Source: Uranotaenia lowii
Taxonomy: Eukaryota; Arthropoda; Insecta; Diptera; Culicidae
Length of the DNA: 64,000 bases
NCBI RefSeq assembly: GCF_029784155.1
Contig: NC_073691.1
Span: 54,135,978 to 54,199,977 of the forward strand
Reading direction: 5' to 3'
The first letter of the stretch is position 1, and each line of letters starts with the position of its first letter. This document shows positions 50,475 through 61,500 of this stretch, one piece after another. Under the pieces are notes generated by a model. That model made no database searches and was not told the DNA's origin. It saw only the letters and a program-made list of their open reading frames with translations. Both the position numbers and the translations under genes were made by a program.

Positions 50475-51710
50475 TTGTTTTCGATGGAATGTGCTCTGCC
50501 ACTTTTATAGGGAAGAACTGTACAAGACGCACCAGCGAGGTAAAATGGCTCATGCCATTTTTTCTCAAAAATAAAATAACCTTTGGCTCGGAGTGGTGTT
50601 TTTCTTCATTTTTATTGTAGCAAATGAGCTTTTTCATCATTTTTCAGAAGAAAAGTTCACAAAAACGACTTTAATTCTTAGAAACAGAAGGATTAATAGA
50701 CTCTGCCTAAAACTTGTTATTTTTTATGATTGACATATAAGGTTTTATGGTAAACCAGTCTGCGCTATCTGATCCAACTGCAGCTTTTCGTTATAACACT
50801 CGTATTCACTTTCGAATGACTATTAGTATTTTATCATATTTCACTAACTTCCCACAAATTTTTACTAAAATTAATTATATCAAAATTGGGGCAGAATGCC
50901 TGCAAATCCATGTGTTTAAGGCTCAAATTTTGAATGCTGTTAACTTTTGAGAGAACCAAATGTCGAAACAAAATGTCTTTCTTTTTATTTGCTGACTCCC
51001 AAATTACGATAAGAATGCATAGTTATAACAATTTTCGTCCTTGTTGGAGTTAAAAAGGTGCACCAATATTTGACTCGAAAAAATTATCTGCCGCCATGTT
51101 TGCCGCGATATCAGTCAAGAAATTGAATTTCGTTGCCTACCTGAAGGCGTTTTACCTATAAGGATATGAAAAAGTTAAAAATTCACAAGCAAAATTTTCG
51201 TTAAATTAAGCAATAATAAATGATTTTTTGCCAAAGTATGGTTAGTTTGCAAAAATAAGATGAACATGTAATAAAAAATTTGATGTTTGAATTACTATAT
51301 TCCGTATAACCATTGTTCCATTTCTCACCACCCATCCGGTATGGTGCGTTCTGTCCACTAGTTTTGGCGTTCTACCCCGTGACTTGTTTTCTGGCTGTTT
51401 AAGATTTTCACAAAAATGTTACCAAAATCGTGTTTTTAACATATTATTTCTTTTTGATAAGATGTAAATGTGATCACTAAATCGTCGTGAACTTTCAATA
51501 TGGTTCATAGATGATGGGTATCGCTGTAAATAGCGATTATGCTTAACTGGTGCGTCTTGTACAGTTCTCCCCTACATGTGATTGATGCTATAGATCTTTA
51601 CGGCTGCGGGAAAACTTCGGATGACAGGGACATATTAAAAATCCTTGCTAGAGGCATCGCTATTGCGGAGGTACAGTTTTTTACGAACACCGGTGGCAAA
51701 TTGCAGCCGC
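50475..51710. other. Noncoding stretch, no gene seen
   Basis: A GGTGCGTCTTGTACAGTTC word occurs on the minus strand near 50510-50530 and on the plus strand near 51547-51566. This may be the ends of a ~1.1-kb inverted-repeat element, but nothing longer supports it. Otherwise AT-rich and unrecognised. Confidence 0.4.
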
Positions 51711-51711
51711 A

Positions 51712-51890
51712 GCCCGTGGCATAGAGGATAGCCTTCAAGTCTTCTAAGCCAACGAGCGTGAGATCGATTCCCGGTCACGGCATACATAGTACACTTTCTG
51801 TGGGTTGGCGGTTTTAGCATTAGTTAGATGCTAGCCATCGTATCCTCAAAAGTTGTACGCTTATAGTTAAGTAAAAAAGGAATCTCTTCG
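51712..51890 (+). mobile_element. tRNA-related SINE-like sequence
   Basis: 51713-51781 resembles a degraded tRNA. It has a 5-bp acceptor-like stem (CCGTG with CACGG), a box A-like TGGCATAGAGGATAG, a CTTCTAA anticodon-loop-like stretch, and a box B-like AGATCGATTCCCGG. A non-tRNA body follows (CTGTGGGTTGGCGGTTTTAG, GATGCTAGCCATCG). A tRNA-like pol III head plus an unrelated body is the usual SINE design. It is too degenerate to be a working tRNA gene. Confidence 0.5.
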
Positions 51891-54800
51891 ACAAGTTTAA
51901 TTGAGATCATGTGTGTGTTTGTGTTTAAAAAAAAAGACTGCAGACGTTTCTTAATTCCGAAAAAGTTACAATTCGACACACTGAGCTGTTTAATCCTCTT
52001 CAAATGTATACTTAATTGTTTTTTTTGCAATCGGCATTTCAAACTCACTTTCCAATTTTCGCACACACCATTGGAACTTCTCCATTAAGATGTTAAACAT
52101 ATGAACCGACAAATGGTATGGGGAGACCGTTCGAACCTCATCAAACTGGCCACAATGCTTTTCCAAAAAGTTGCCCACTTTATTCAACAAAATTAGAAAT
52201 AATTTGAATCAACTCTCCCTATAGTCACAAACTTGCAACCAAATGGAACTGCGTTCAATGAAGAAGAAGAAAAAGAAACTGTATGCTAACAGCAGAACTT
52301 GCCAGGACCCCGGATCGTCGTCTAATTGCAGTGATGGCTGGATTAACTAAGTTTTAATTGATGCACTTCTTGCTAGATCCCCTCCAGGGTTCAGATCCTA
52401 GCCTCTAGCTAGCTAGAAGTTCTCTGCTGAGGAGGACTTTGGCCTGGAAAGTTCAATTTGCTTTTTCGGATGCAGAAGTCAGCACCTCTTTGATGAAACG
52501 AAAATTTTCCTAATTCAGTTTCTGTCCCCGATTAGAAAGTTGTCCGGCTGAAAACCGGAGGACCTGAGGATGGGGACAATGTTTCGAATATCCCGGGGTG
52601 TCCTGTTTTGGATTTAGCTATCTAGCTTTCTCTATCTCTGTGAGTGTATCTACAAAGTAAGAAGTATTTTCCGGGCTGCAAAAACTACCCCGAATTCGGC
52701 CGGACTGGACCGGGGCCAGTCAGTTATTTCAATCTGAGGTGTTTTTTTACCGTGTTGTTCCTTTTGATATTGGAACGGTGTCCCCGGTTCGGTATGCAAA
52801 TTGCGAAGAATGTTCTCTTTTGGCTCTTTTGGTGGATTTTGTTGTTGATGAAAAAATTAGCATTGCAGATTGCTGCTGCACACCTGTCTACTGTCCGAGG
52901 GAAAATATTCCATTTGTCACGTTCAACCACATTTTTTTTTTTTGAGAAGTTGTGCAGGTGATTTTTTGATCCTTTTGGTACAGTTAAAAAAGCGGACTCT
53001 AATTTGATTATCAGAGCAAAAATCTGAGTGAATGATCAGGTCAACTGAATTGTGACGACACTAAGAAATTGAAAAAAAACTAGATCCTTTCAATATTCTT
53101 GTTTGTTTGATTAATTTGGTGAAAAAGTCAGAATAACTAATTCAAAAAATTATTCTTTACTGAAAACGGCATTAACTTTAATTTATCAGAGTCATGAATT
53201 CTGTGTCGGGAAATCTTAGTCTAAAACTCTGAGAACCATTTTTTCTGAAATTTTGTGCCTTAAATACTGAAAAAAATGTGCGTTTTAAACTCTGAGACTA
53301 CAATTATTTTTCTGAAATTTGGTGTCCGAAATTCTTATTGTAAGATCCTAAGCCTATGATTTTGAAATTTTAATATTGAAATAAAAAATTTGAATTTGAA
53401 TGTTGAGTCTGAAATTGAAAATGTTTGCCCCAAATTCTGTTTCTCAAATACTGAGTTCGAAATTCGGAGTCTGAAATTATGAGCATCTGTTTCTTTTTTA
53501 ATTCTCTACTGTAGAGTTCTATAATTTTTTTTAAATTTTGAGTCATTTAAAAAATCTGCATTTCTTGCTCCAAAATTTGAACTCTTAGTTCAAATCGCAG
53601 CGTCGGATCTGCAAATTTCAATTCGATGTATGGGTTCTGAATCTGGATGCTTAACCTGAATTTTGAGTCCAAATTTTGAGTTTGTCAAGGGATTAGAATA
53701 TTCTTCGCAACACCATCGATTGAGGTATGAACATAAAATGTAAGCTAAATTAAATTTCCTCAAAAGGATTTTTACGAACATTCCAAATTGATATTTCCAA
53801 TATCCGGTTGTATGAATGTAAAAAAAAATCGATGGATATCTTTGTACAACCGAAGCACAAAAATCACAAATTTTATTGAATTTCCCCGGAAACGTCGAAC
53901 GACTCCCACGCTGCCGGTTTCCGGTTTGTAATTCCTGCTGACGGGGTTAGTTCAATAAAAACGAAAATATTACCATCGTAATTCCAAGGCGTCCTCCAAT
54001 GGCAGAATTTATTATTATCTTAGGCCAACCAGTCAGCCTGAAGAAGATGGGCTGGTTTGGTATTGCTTCCTTCCTTCTATGTTTTTTTCGTCGCTCCCTC
54101 AAGGGTTGGATGGGTCAGCATTTTTTTTTTTCTTGACTCTTCCTCACCTTGGAACTCGTTGGAAATTTCACGAGTCACGACGCCTTTTTTCTCAAACCAA
54201 AAAAAAAAATGAGCAAGAAAAAATAGCTGAACGAAGGCCATCTTCTGATCAATCGTCCTGAAAGTAGCCCGGCAGCAGCAGCAGCGGGTGACAACGAACT
54301 GTGATGTGAATATTTATTTTGTTCCAGTTGTTTGTATGCCAACAACATCCATATGTATTCGAAAGCCCCCCGGGGGGATGCTGATTAAGATTTTTGCTCT
54401 GGCATGATGATAACCTTTTACGGGAGGATCCCCCAAGAGAAAAAGTTTTCTTTTTGTTGTTTGGAAAAAAAATGGTGACACGAAATCAATTCATATTCTC
54501 ATCTATTGGATAATAAAAGAAATATTATCGATTGTATGGTTTTTCTAAGGTTAAGGGTAGGGACTAGGGTAATATGGCACAGTTCAATTCCATTTTATAT
54601 TTTCAGTCATATCCTTTCAAAGATTTACTCGAACTCACCAACTTTTGCATTGCTGGACACACTATTTCAATAGATTTAAAGACTAGAGGAAAGAATGGGG
54701 ATACATGATACCATTTTCTTATTTTCATCATATTTAACTAATCATTGTTATCTGTTTTTTTTTCTGCGAGCGTTTAATTTCAAGTTTAATATCTGCTCCT

Positions 54801-56468
54801 TAAATTGGAAGTCTTTTTGTGGGACGAAAAAAATTGTAATACTTATAAAGTTAAAAATCCCGGCTTTTTCAAAGAAATTTGGAAAATCATCCGGATCGAA
54901 TTTTCCTCAAATTTTGTATCAAATATTCAGGCAAGTCCGGATAAATCCGGGCCATCTGGCAACCTTACTCTAACTCAGGTACTCTTGATATAGGTCGATT
55001 CACGCACTGCCTGGCCTCACTGTTTTTGACATTTCGCGATTCCTGTTTTGATTCCTTATTTTCTAATTCTACACGCTGAGGAAGCAAAGCAATTTTTCGG
55101 GTCCTCATTTTATTCACATTCACACGTTTTTATCAATAGTTCTCAGCTCAGTTTTGGGATGAATGAAATTTAAAACGGAAATTAGTTTTTAAGAAGTTAC
55201 ATGGTTTTAGTATGAAATAATGAAAAATCAAAGTTTTGTTTGTTAATCCAGCTGAAAACAGAAATAAAGGAATAAATGGATTTAAACTTAAAAGTTAAAC
55301 TATCTGACGTTTTTTTTTTGCCTCGAAAATATCATATCGTAAAAATTTAGAACAGTTCAGCCCTTTTCACAGTATGTTTACCGGATAATTTTCCAATATT
55401 GAATTCTTCTTTCCCTGAGCAGTGTTATCGTACAAGTATGTGTATTTGTTCACAGCTTCCGGTCAAAATAACACAAGAAACTTCCAGACAATCAATTCGA
55501 AACATTCCAATTCTTTAGAAGCTTCCAAATTTTGCTATTTGATGGGATTTTTTTATTCCTAGTAGAAGCGCTGCCCCAGAATATTCAATGCAAAGTGAGT
55601 TGGTCCAGAAGAAATGTGTTGAAAAGAGTTTTAAAAACATGTTGAAACATTTTATTAAACAAACCTCCTTTCCGAAGTTTTTTCGAATGTTCAACTTTCT
55701 GTTCATTTCCGAAGAGATAAATGTGAGAAACCAAAAAATGTGCTAAATTAAATTTACAAAATGGAACTTTGTGTTTTGCTATCCTTAAACCGAGTTTTGT
55801 GTTAAATTTCTTGACCGTGCAACTACACGAAAAATTTCGCCGCACCCCATTTCTTGTTCGTAAAATTTTGTAAACAGGACGCGCGAACAAGACGCGGACA
55901 AGAATCGAATCAGACCCAATAAAATTTTGCATTTTATCTCATACCTCTGAAACGATCGCGCGTCAAAAAATAGCAAATGGTTGCCTTCTGGTGACGCAAC
56001 TAACTAGTCAGAACGTGAGAAGAGTGTGTCCAGTAGTTATTGAGATTTGGTCTTATATAATTGTAGGTGAGTAAAAGAAATGTTTGGGTTCGGATGAATT
56101 TCATTAAAGTCATATTTAACCAGACAGAACAGGCTTAATAAGGGAGGAGAATCACTAAATAACCGATCTAGCTGTTAATTCTAGTCGTGGCTCCAGAAAG
56201 TAAAACAGAATACTTTTGACCGATGTTGCGAGCTGAGATTTCCTCCAATGCAACTCCAGAATTTTGTCACTAATCAATCAGACATTGCACATTCATCTTT
56301 GCCCTAGATTTTCATACTTATCTACAAAAAAAATGAAATCGTTCGCAAACGACTCAAAGGCCCAACGTCAGTTGAGGTTACCCTTAGTTGCGAAAAAAAA
56401 ATATGGGAACGCCAGATCTCGAGCCAAAGATCAACTGAACCGGTTTCTACAAACTTTACGCCATAAAA
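51891..56468. other. Noncoding stretch, no gene seen
   Basis: It mixes cryptic AT-rich repeats (53190-53720) with GC-richer, apparently unique blocks (52220-52940, 53880-54480). Small frames on both strands overlap and show no family motif. A plus-strand frame at 56264-56692 overlaps the Harbinger-like fragment and is spurious. Confidence 0.4.
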
Positions 56469-56471
56469 TTA

Positions 56472-56560
56472 GGCTGGAACAAATATCAATTTCTTCTTTT
56501 GTCACCCCCGCCTTCAAAATTTCCAAAAACCCGAAGGGGGGGGGGGGAAAAATAAAGTTT
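56472..56560 (+). mobile_element. PIF/Harbinger-like MITE terminus with poly-G run
   Basis: It starts GGCTGGAACAAATATCAATT directly after TTA (56469-56471) and carries a G run at 56536-56547, as in the arms of the complete element at 38259-38658. The second terminus was not found, so it is truncated. Confidence 0.6.
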
Positions 56561-56691
56561 GAAGTATTTTATGTTAATTTCTACAAAAAATTCAAATATC
56601 CGCAAGATTACAAGACCAAAATACAAATTTTGGAAGATGGGAGTTTTTCCACCTTTTCTAATCTTGATTTTATTGAATTTGTACGAAGGTG

Positions 56692-57060
56692 ATCGCTCCT
56701 AGGTACGCTACTGATCGCAGCCCATCAATGCCCCCCCATTGTCGGTGCGGTGGGCCGTTGGGAGAAGTTTTTCTCGATCGCAGAACAATAGCCCAGCGAT
56801 CCTCTCCACGAAGACGAAACTCACCACAACCGGCTGGCTGGCTGGTAGTAGACGATTGGCAAGACAGTCCAGTCTAAGTCACCGTCCGTTGTTGTTGTAA
56901 CCACGCTTGTATCGTGTTGTTCATTTGTTCAAGTAGCTTAAGTTTTAAAGTAAGAATAAATTGTTAAGTCGAAATTGTGTTTAATTCCCTAAGTGCGTGT
57001 GTTCCTGTTTAACGGATGACCGGCCCAACCTGCTTATAATTGCATGCAGCAGTGACAAAC
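56692..57060 (+). other. Putative 5' LTR of the BEL/Pao element
   Basis: GC-rich sequence starting TGATCGCTCC just upstream of the BEL leader, with an AATAAA signal at 56955 and a possible end at GTGACA near 57058. The position, about 1.5 kb before gag-pol, and the poly(A) signal suit a BEL LTR. The matching 3' LTR lies beyond the window, so the boundaries are guesses. Confidence 0.3.
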
Positions 57061-58572
57061 AAATTTGGGATCCCACCATCAACCCCCCTTCGATGTTGGA
57101 CGGAGGAACGTCGGCACCAGCTATCATCCATTAAGCCAGACGGTAAGGTGCAGAGTGAAAAAGGTCGTTGACCCCCTACCCCCCAACATTTTGGCCACTT
57201 CGACCGGATTTTTCGGACCATTTTGGAAGCCACCTGGAACGGTACAAGGAACCATTTTCTTCGCGGGATCGCCATTACAACCAAGCCGCCAAGCCCAAGC
57301 TTAATTCGCCATTGAAATTAAGCCAACAATACACTCCTGCATGCGCGCCATTGTTTCTTGGCTTGGCTTGGTTCGACTTGGTGCATCGGCCCAACAATTG
57401 TGGGTTTTTTGGATTCATCTGCACGCAACTTCCTGGAGGCTGGCAAGTTGAAACAACACACATCAACGCAGCGACCGGTGATTACGAGCCACAACTCAGG
57501 TGCCAACGAATTGGTCGTTGGTTTGGACCTCGGTGCCTTAGACTCGGAAACAATCTCCCTGGACTATCCGTTGGTAAGCTGCAACGATTGGCGGCGATTG
57601 GAACATCGCTGTGGGCCTTTAGGTTTCCAGATCACGGACGGTGATTGGAACATCATCGTCACCATCATCATCGACTGCAGCTCAGACGAGGCGAAAGGTT
57701 TCGCTACCCGATTGCTGTTTTGACGATCAATTGGTTCGATGTCAGTGGTGCTCAACCTGCGTTATCAAGCGATTTGAAATTTAAAGTAAGTTAAATGAAA
57801 TCGGGAAAAATATTTATTTTCACTTGGAAAAAATATAATTCTAACGCTAATTAATCCTCTTCAACCCAAACACTATTACCTGAGCCCTGGCGTCATAGGA
57901 CAAGAGGTCCATGACTCGAAGTTTTTCTGTCTGACGGATTGTTTGGGTTGCTTCATGGTGCGTTTGCCCAGGGATTCTGTTGTGAGTTGGAAAGTTCTTT
58001 TGAACGTTTGCAATTTTTGTCAGTTTGTGTCGGACGTGTGTCGGTTGGTTCATGATTGGAACCGCGATTGGAAAATTGCATTGTATTTTGGACTCTAAAT
58101 CTTGTCGTTTATACCACAGTGAAGCTGTGAGGTGCTATATTGTGATTTTGGACTTATTTAATGGATATTGAAAACGGTATCACAATTATTTGGTTTTTTT
58201 GAATTATGGAATGCTAATGCGAAACACTATTACCCATTTGAAAATTAATCACGCTCGGTCAACGTTGTTGTATTTCGGTGCTAAAAGTGAATCCGGCCTG
58301 TTTTGAGTCTGTTTTGTGTCAGATTGGTTTACGTATGATTTGTGAGATTGTGTAAGAGATTTTATCAGCTTTGGATTGATTGTAATCAAATTATATGAGA
58401 TTAAATTGTCAGATTGAGTCAGAGATTTATCAGCTTTGGGCTGATTGTAACAAAAACTATAAGATATTGAATTGTCAGATTGTGTCAGAGATTTATCAGC
58501 TTTGGGCTGGTTTACCGTCAGTAACACTGTGTTTGTCAGTTTTTGTTGGAATTTTTTGGATTTTGATTAATT
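57061..58572 (+). other. BEL/Pao untranslated leader (inferred), no gene seen
   Basis: About 1.5 kb between the presumed LTR and the gag-pol ATG. Short frames at 57168-57723 on both strands overlap and have no motif. TGGTGCATCGGCC at 57379-57391 resembles the 3' end complement of tRNA-Gly, but its distance from the presumed LTR end makes a primer-binding role doubtful. Confidence 0.35.
58345..58512 (+). repeat. 66-bp tandem repeat in the BEL leader, 2.5 units
   Basis: Units start at 58345, 58411 and 58477 with AGATTGTGTCAGAGATTTAT or a close variant and contain ATCAGCTTTGG. They sit 60-230 bp before the gag-pol start codon. Confidence 0.85.
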
Positions 58573-61500
58573 ATGCCAGTCACAAAGAAGGTGACTTCTG
58601 CAGCTGCAGCAACTGCTGCTGCGCCGTCCTTAAAACTATTGAACGTTAAATTCAGACAGATTCAAATATCGGCGGGAGACATTTGGCGTTTTGTCGATAA
58701 TTTTCAAGAAGAATGTTCTACTTCTGAAATTGAGGTACGCCTGGAGGAGTTAGACAGTTTATGGGAACGGTTTAACGATGCGTTAGTAGACATTCAATCG
58801 CACGAAGACTTTGATGAATTCGAAAATACCTGCGAAAAAGATAGGCTACTTTACAGTGAGCAATATTACCATGCAAAATCGTTTCTGATGGATAGAATTA
58901 AAGAGAGGAGGAGGGTTCCGGAAAATGAACAAACTTCTCGGGCCAACGAAAGCTTATCACAATCCACACTTGATCATGTTCGACTTCCTCAGATCAAGTT
59001 GCAGACCTTCAATGGTGATATTGAAGAATGGTTAAGCTTCAGGGATCTTTATACTTCGTTGATTCATTGGAAACCCGACTTACCTGAAGTGGAAAAGTTC
59101 CATTATTTAAAGGGCTGCTTGCAAGGTGAACCGAAAGCCCTTATTGACCCTTTGAAAATTACTCAAGCAAACTATCAAATCGCTTGGGATTTGTTAGTAA
59201 AGCGCTACAATAACAACAAACAACTTCGGAAAAGACAGGTTCAAGCCCTGTTCCAACTGCCAACACTCACCAAGGAATCCGTCACAGATTTGCACGTTCT
59301 TTTAGAAGGTTTCGAAAGAATTGTGCAGACCTTGGATCAAATCGTACAACCGGTAGATTATAAGGATCTGCTATTGGTTCAGATTCTCTCCTCGCGTCTC
59401 GATCCAGTGACACGCAGAGGATGGGAAGAATTTTCGGCAAATGAGGACCAAGATTTGATAAAAAACTTGACGGAATTCCTGCAGAGGCGAGTTCGCGTTT
59501 TGGAATCGTTACCAGCTAAACCAGTTGAGCAAAAACTTCCACAGCAGCAATTATCATCTGTTAAACCAAAACCATTCGTGAGGCGAAGCTTTAATACGGT
59601 TCAAACGTTCGGCAAACGTTGTGTAGCTTGCGCGTCAGATCATCCGCTGTATCAATGTTCAAGTTTTCAGCGCATGGCAGTGGCTGATCGGGAAAAGCTG
59701 TTGCGAACGAATCAACTGTGTCGGAATTGTTTCAACAAGGGTCACAAGGCGGTAGAATGCAGGTCGAAATACTCTTGCCGACATTGCAAGGGTCGTCATC
59801 ATAGTCTGGTCTGCTTCGACCACGAAAGGGCAGCATCAACAAGTTCGGAACAACGCAGAGGTGAATCAACGCGTACGGATTCTGACACCAGCTCCACACA
59901 AGTCACTACATCAGCAGCAACGGTCACGAAATCAGCGAATACTTCACAGTGCTCAGCGCAAATTCTTTTGGCAACCGCAGTGGTGGTTCTAGAGGACGAT
60001 TACGGTAATCGGTATCCAGCACGGGCTCTTTTGGACTCGGGGTCAGAGAGCAACCTACTCACGGAGCGCATGAGCCAACGCCTGAAGGTTCCCAGGGAAA
60101 GGGTGGACATTTCAGTGATTGGAATCGGGCAAGCATCCACCAGGGTTAAGCAGAGAATTCGAGCATCTGTCAGATCACGCATTTCCGAATTCGAACGGTC
60201 GATGAGTTTCCTCGTTTTGCCAAAGGTAACCGCTAACTTGCCTGTCGCCTCGATAACCACCAAGGGATGGAAGATTCCAAAGGGTATTGAACTTGCTGAT
60301 CCGTCTTTTTCAATTTCTGGTGAAGTTGACATCGTGTTGGGTATTGAAGCTTTCTTTGAATACTTTGATAGTGGCAAGAAGATCCATCTTGGGGCTGGAC
60401 TACCAACACTGAACTATTCCGTATTTGGATGGGTAGTTTGTGGAGGGATTTCTCAATCTAGAACCTCTATCTCCGTGGCGAATAATTCCATTTCGGCAGA
60501 AGAATCCCTAGAATCCTTGATGACTCGATTTTGGTCCCTAGAGGAGGTCGAGTCCCCGGTCGTATTTTCACCTGAAGAAGCTCGCTGCGAAACCCTATTT
60601 ACCCAGACGGTGCAGCGACAGCCTAATGGACGTTATACAGTCACTTTACCCAAGAATGAAAACGTTTTGGCGCAACTTGGCGAATCTAAGGAGATCGCAT
60701 TGCGGCGTTTTCTAGCCACGGAACGAAGATTAGCCAGAGATGAGAACCTGAGGAGTCAATACATCGCTTTTATGGAAGAATATGTCAGTTTGGGTCATAT
60801 GCGTATGGTTCATGAGTCAGATTACGAGTCAGCTATCAAGTCAGTTCATGGGTCAGATATGAGATCAAGTAATGAGTCAGTTTATGAGTCTGTTGAAGAG
60901 TCAGCAGGACGGTCTGTTGAAATGTGTGAGAATGAGTCTGTAAATGAGTCAGTTGATAAGTCAGTAAGATCAAGGTCAGTGAATGCGTCTGTAAACAATG
61001 TCAGAAATTTGTCAGAAGGTAGCATGGGTAAAAAATCAGTCGGACGCTGTTATTTGCCTCACCATCCGGTGGTTAAAGAGGCCAGCACCACCACGAAGCT
61101 GAGAGTGGTATTCGATGCTTCTTGCAAAACATCTTCCGGAATATCCCTAAACGATTCGTTGCTTGTCGGTCCGGTTGTTCAAGAAGATCTACGATCGATC
61201 ATCCTACGTTGTCGCACCAAACAGTTTATGATAGTCGCTGATGTAGAGAAGATGTTTCGTCAGATTGAAGTACACCGATCAGATCAATCTCTCCAGTCGA
61301 TATTATGGAGATCTTCTCCTACCGATGAGATTTCGACCTACGAACTTTGCACGGTGACATACGGAACAAAACCTGCACCGTTTTTGGCCACACGCACGCT
61401 TCGACAACTTGCTATGGATGAGGAGGTCAACTTTCCACTTGCAGCAAGGGCTGTTCTCGACGATACGTATATGGATGACGTAATCACAGGAACAGATGAT

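Noticed and set aside
51713..51781. Candidate tRNA gene (anticodon loop resembling CTTCTAA)
   Set aside because: The arms do not pair well enough for a cloverleaf and a SINE-like body follows; called a SINE-like element instead.
57379..57391. tRNA-Gly-type primer-binding site for the BEL element
   Set aside because: 12 of 13 bases fit, but it is about 320 bp from the most plausible LTR end and no LTR terminus precedes it.
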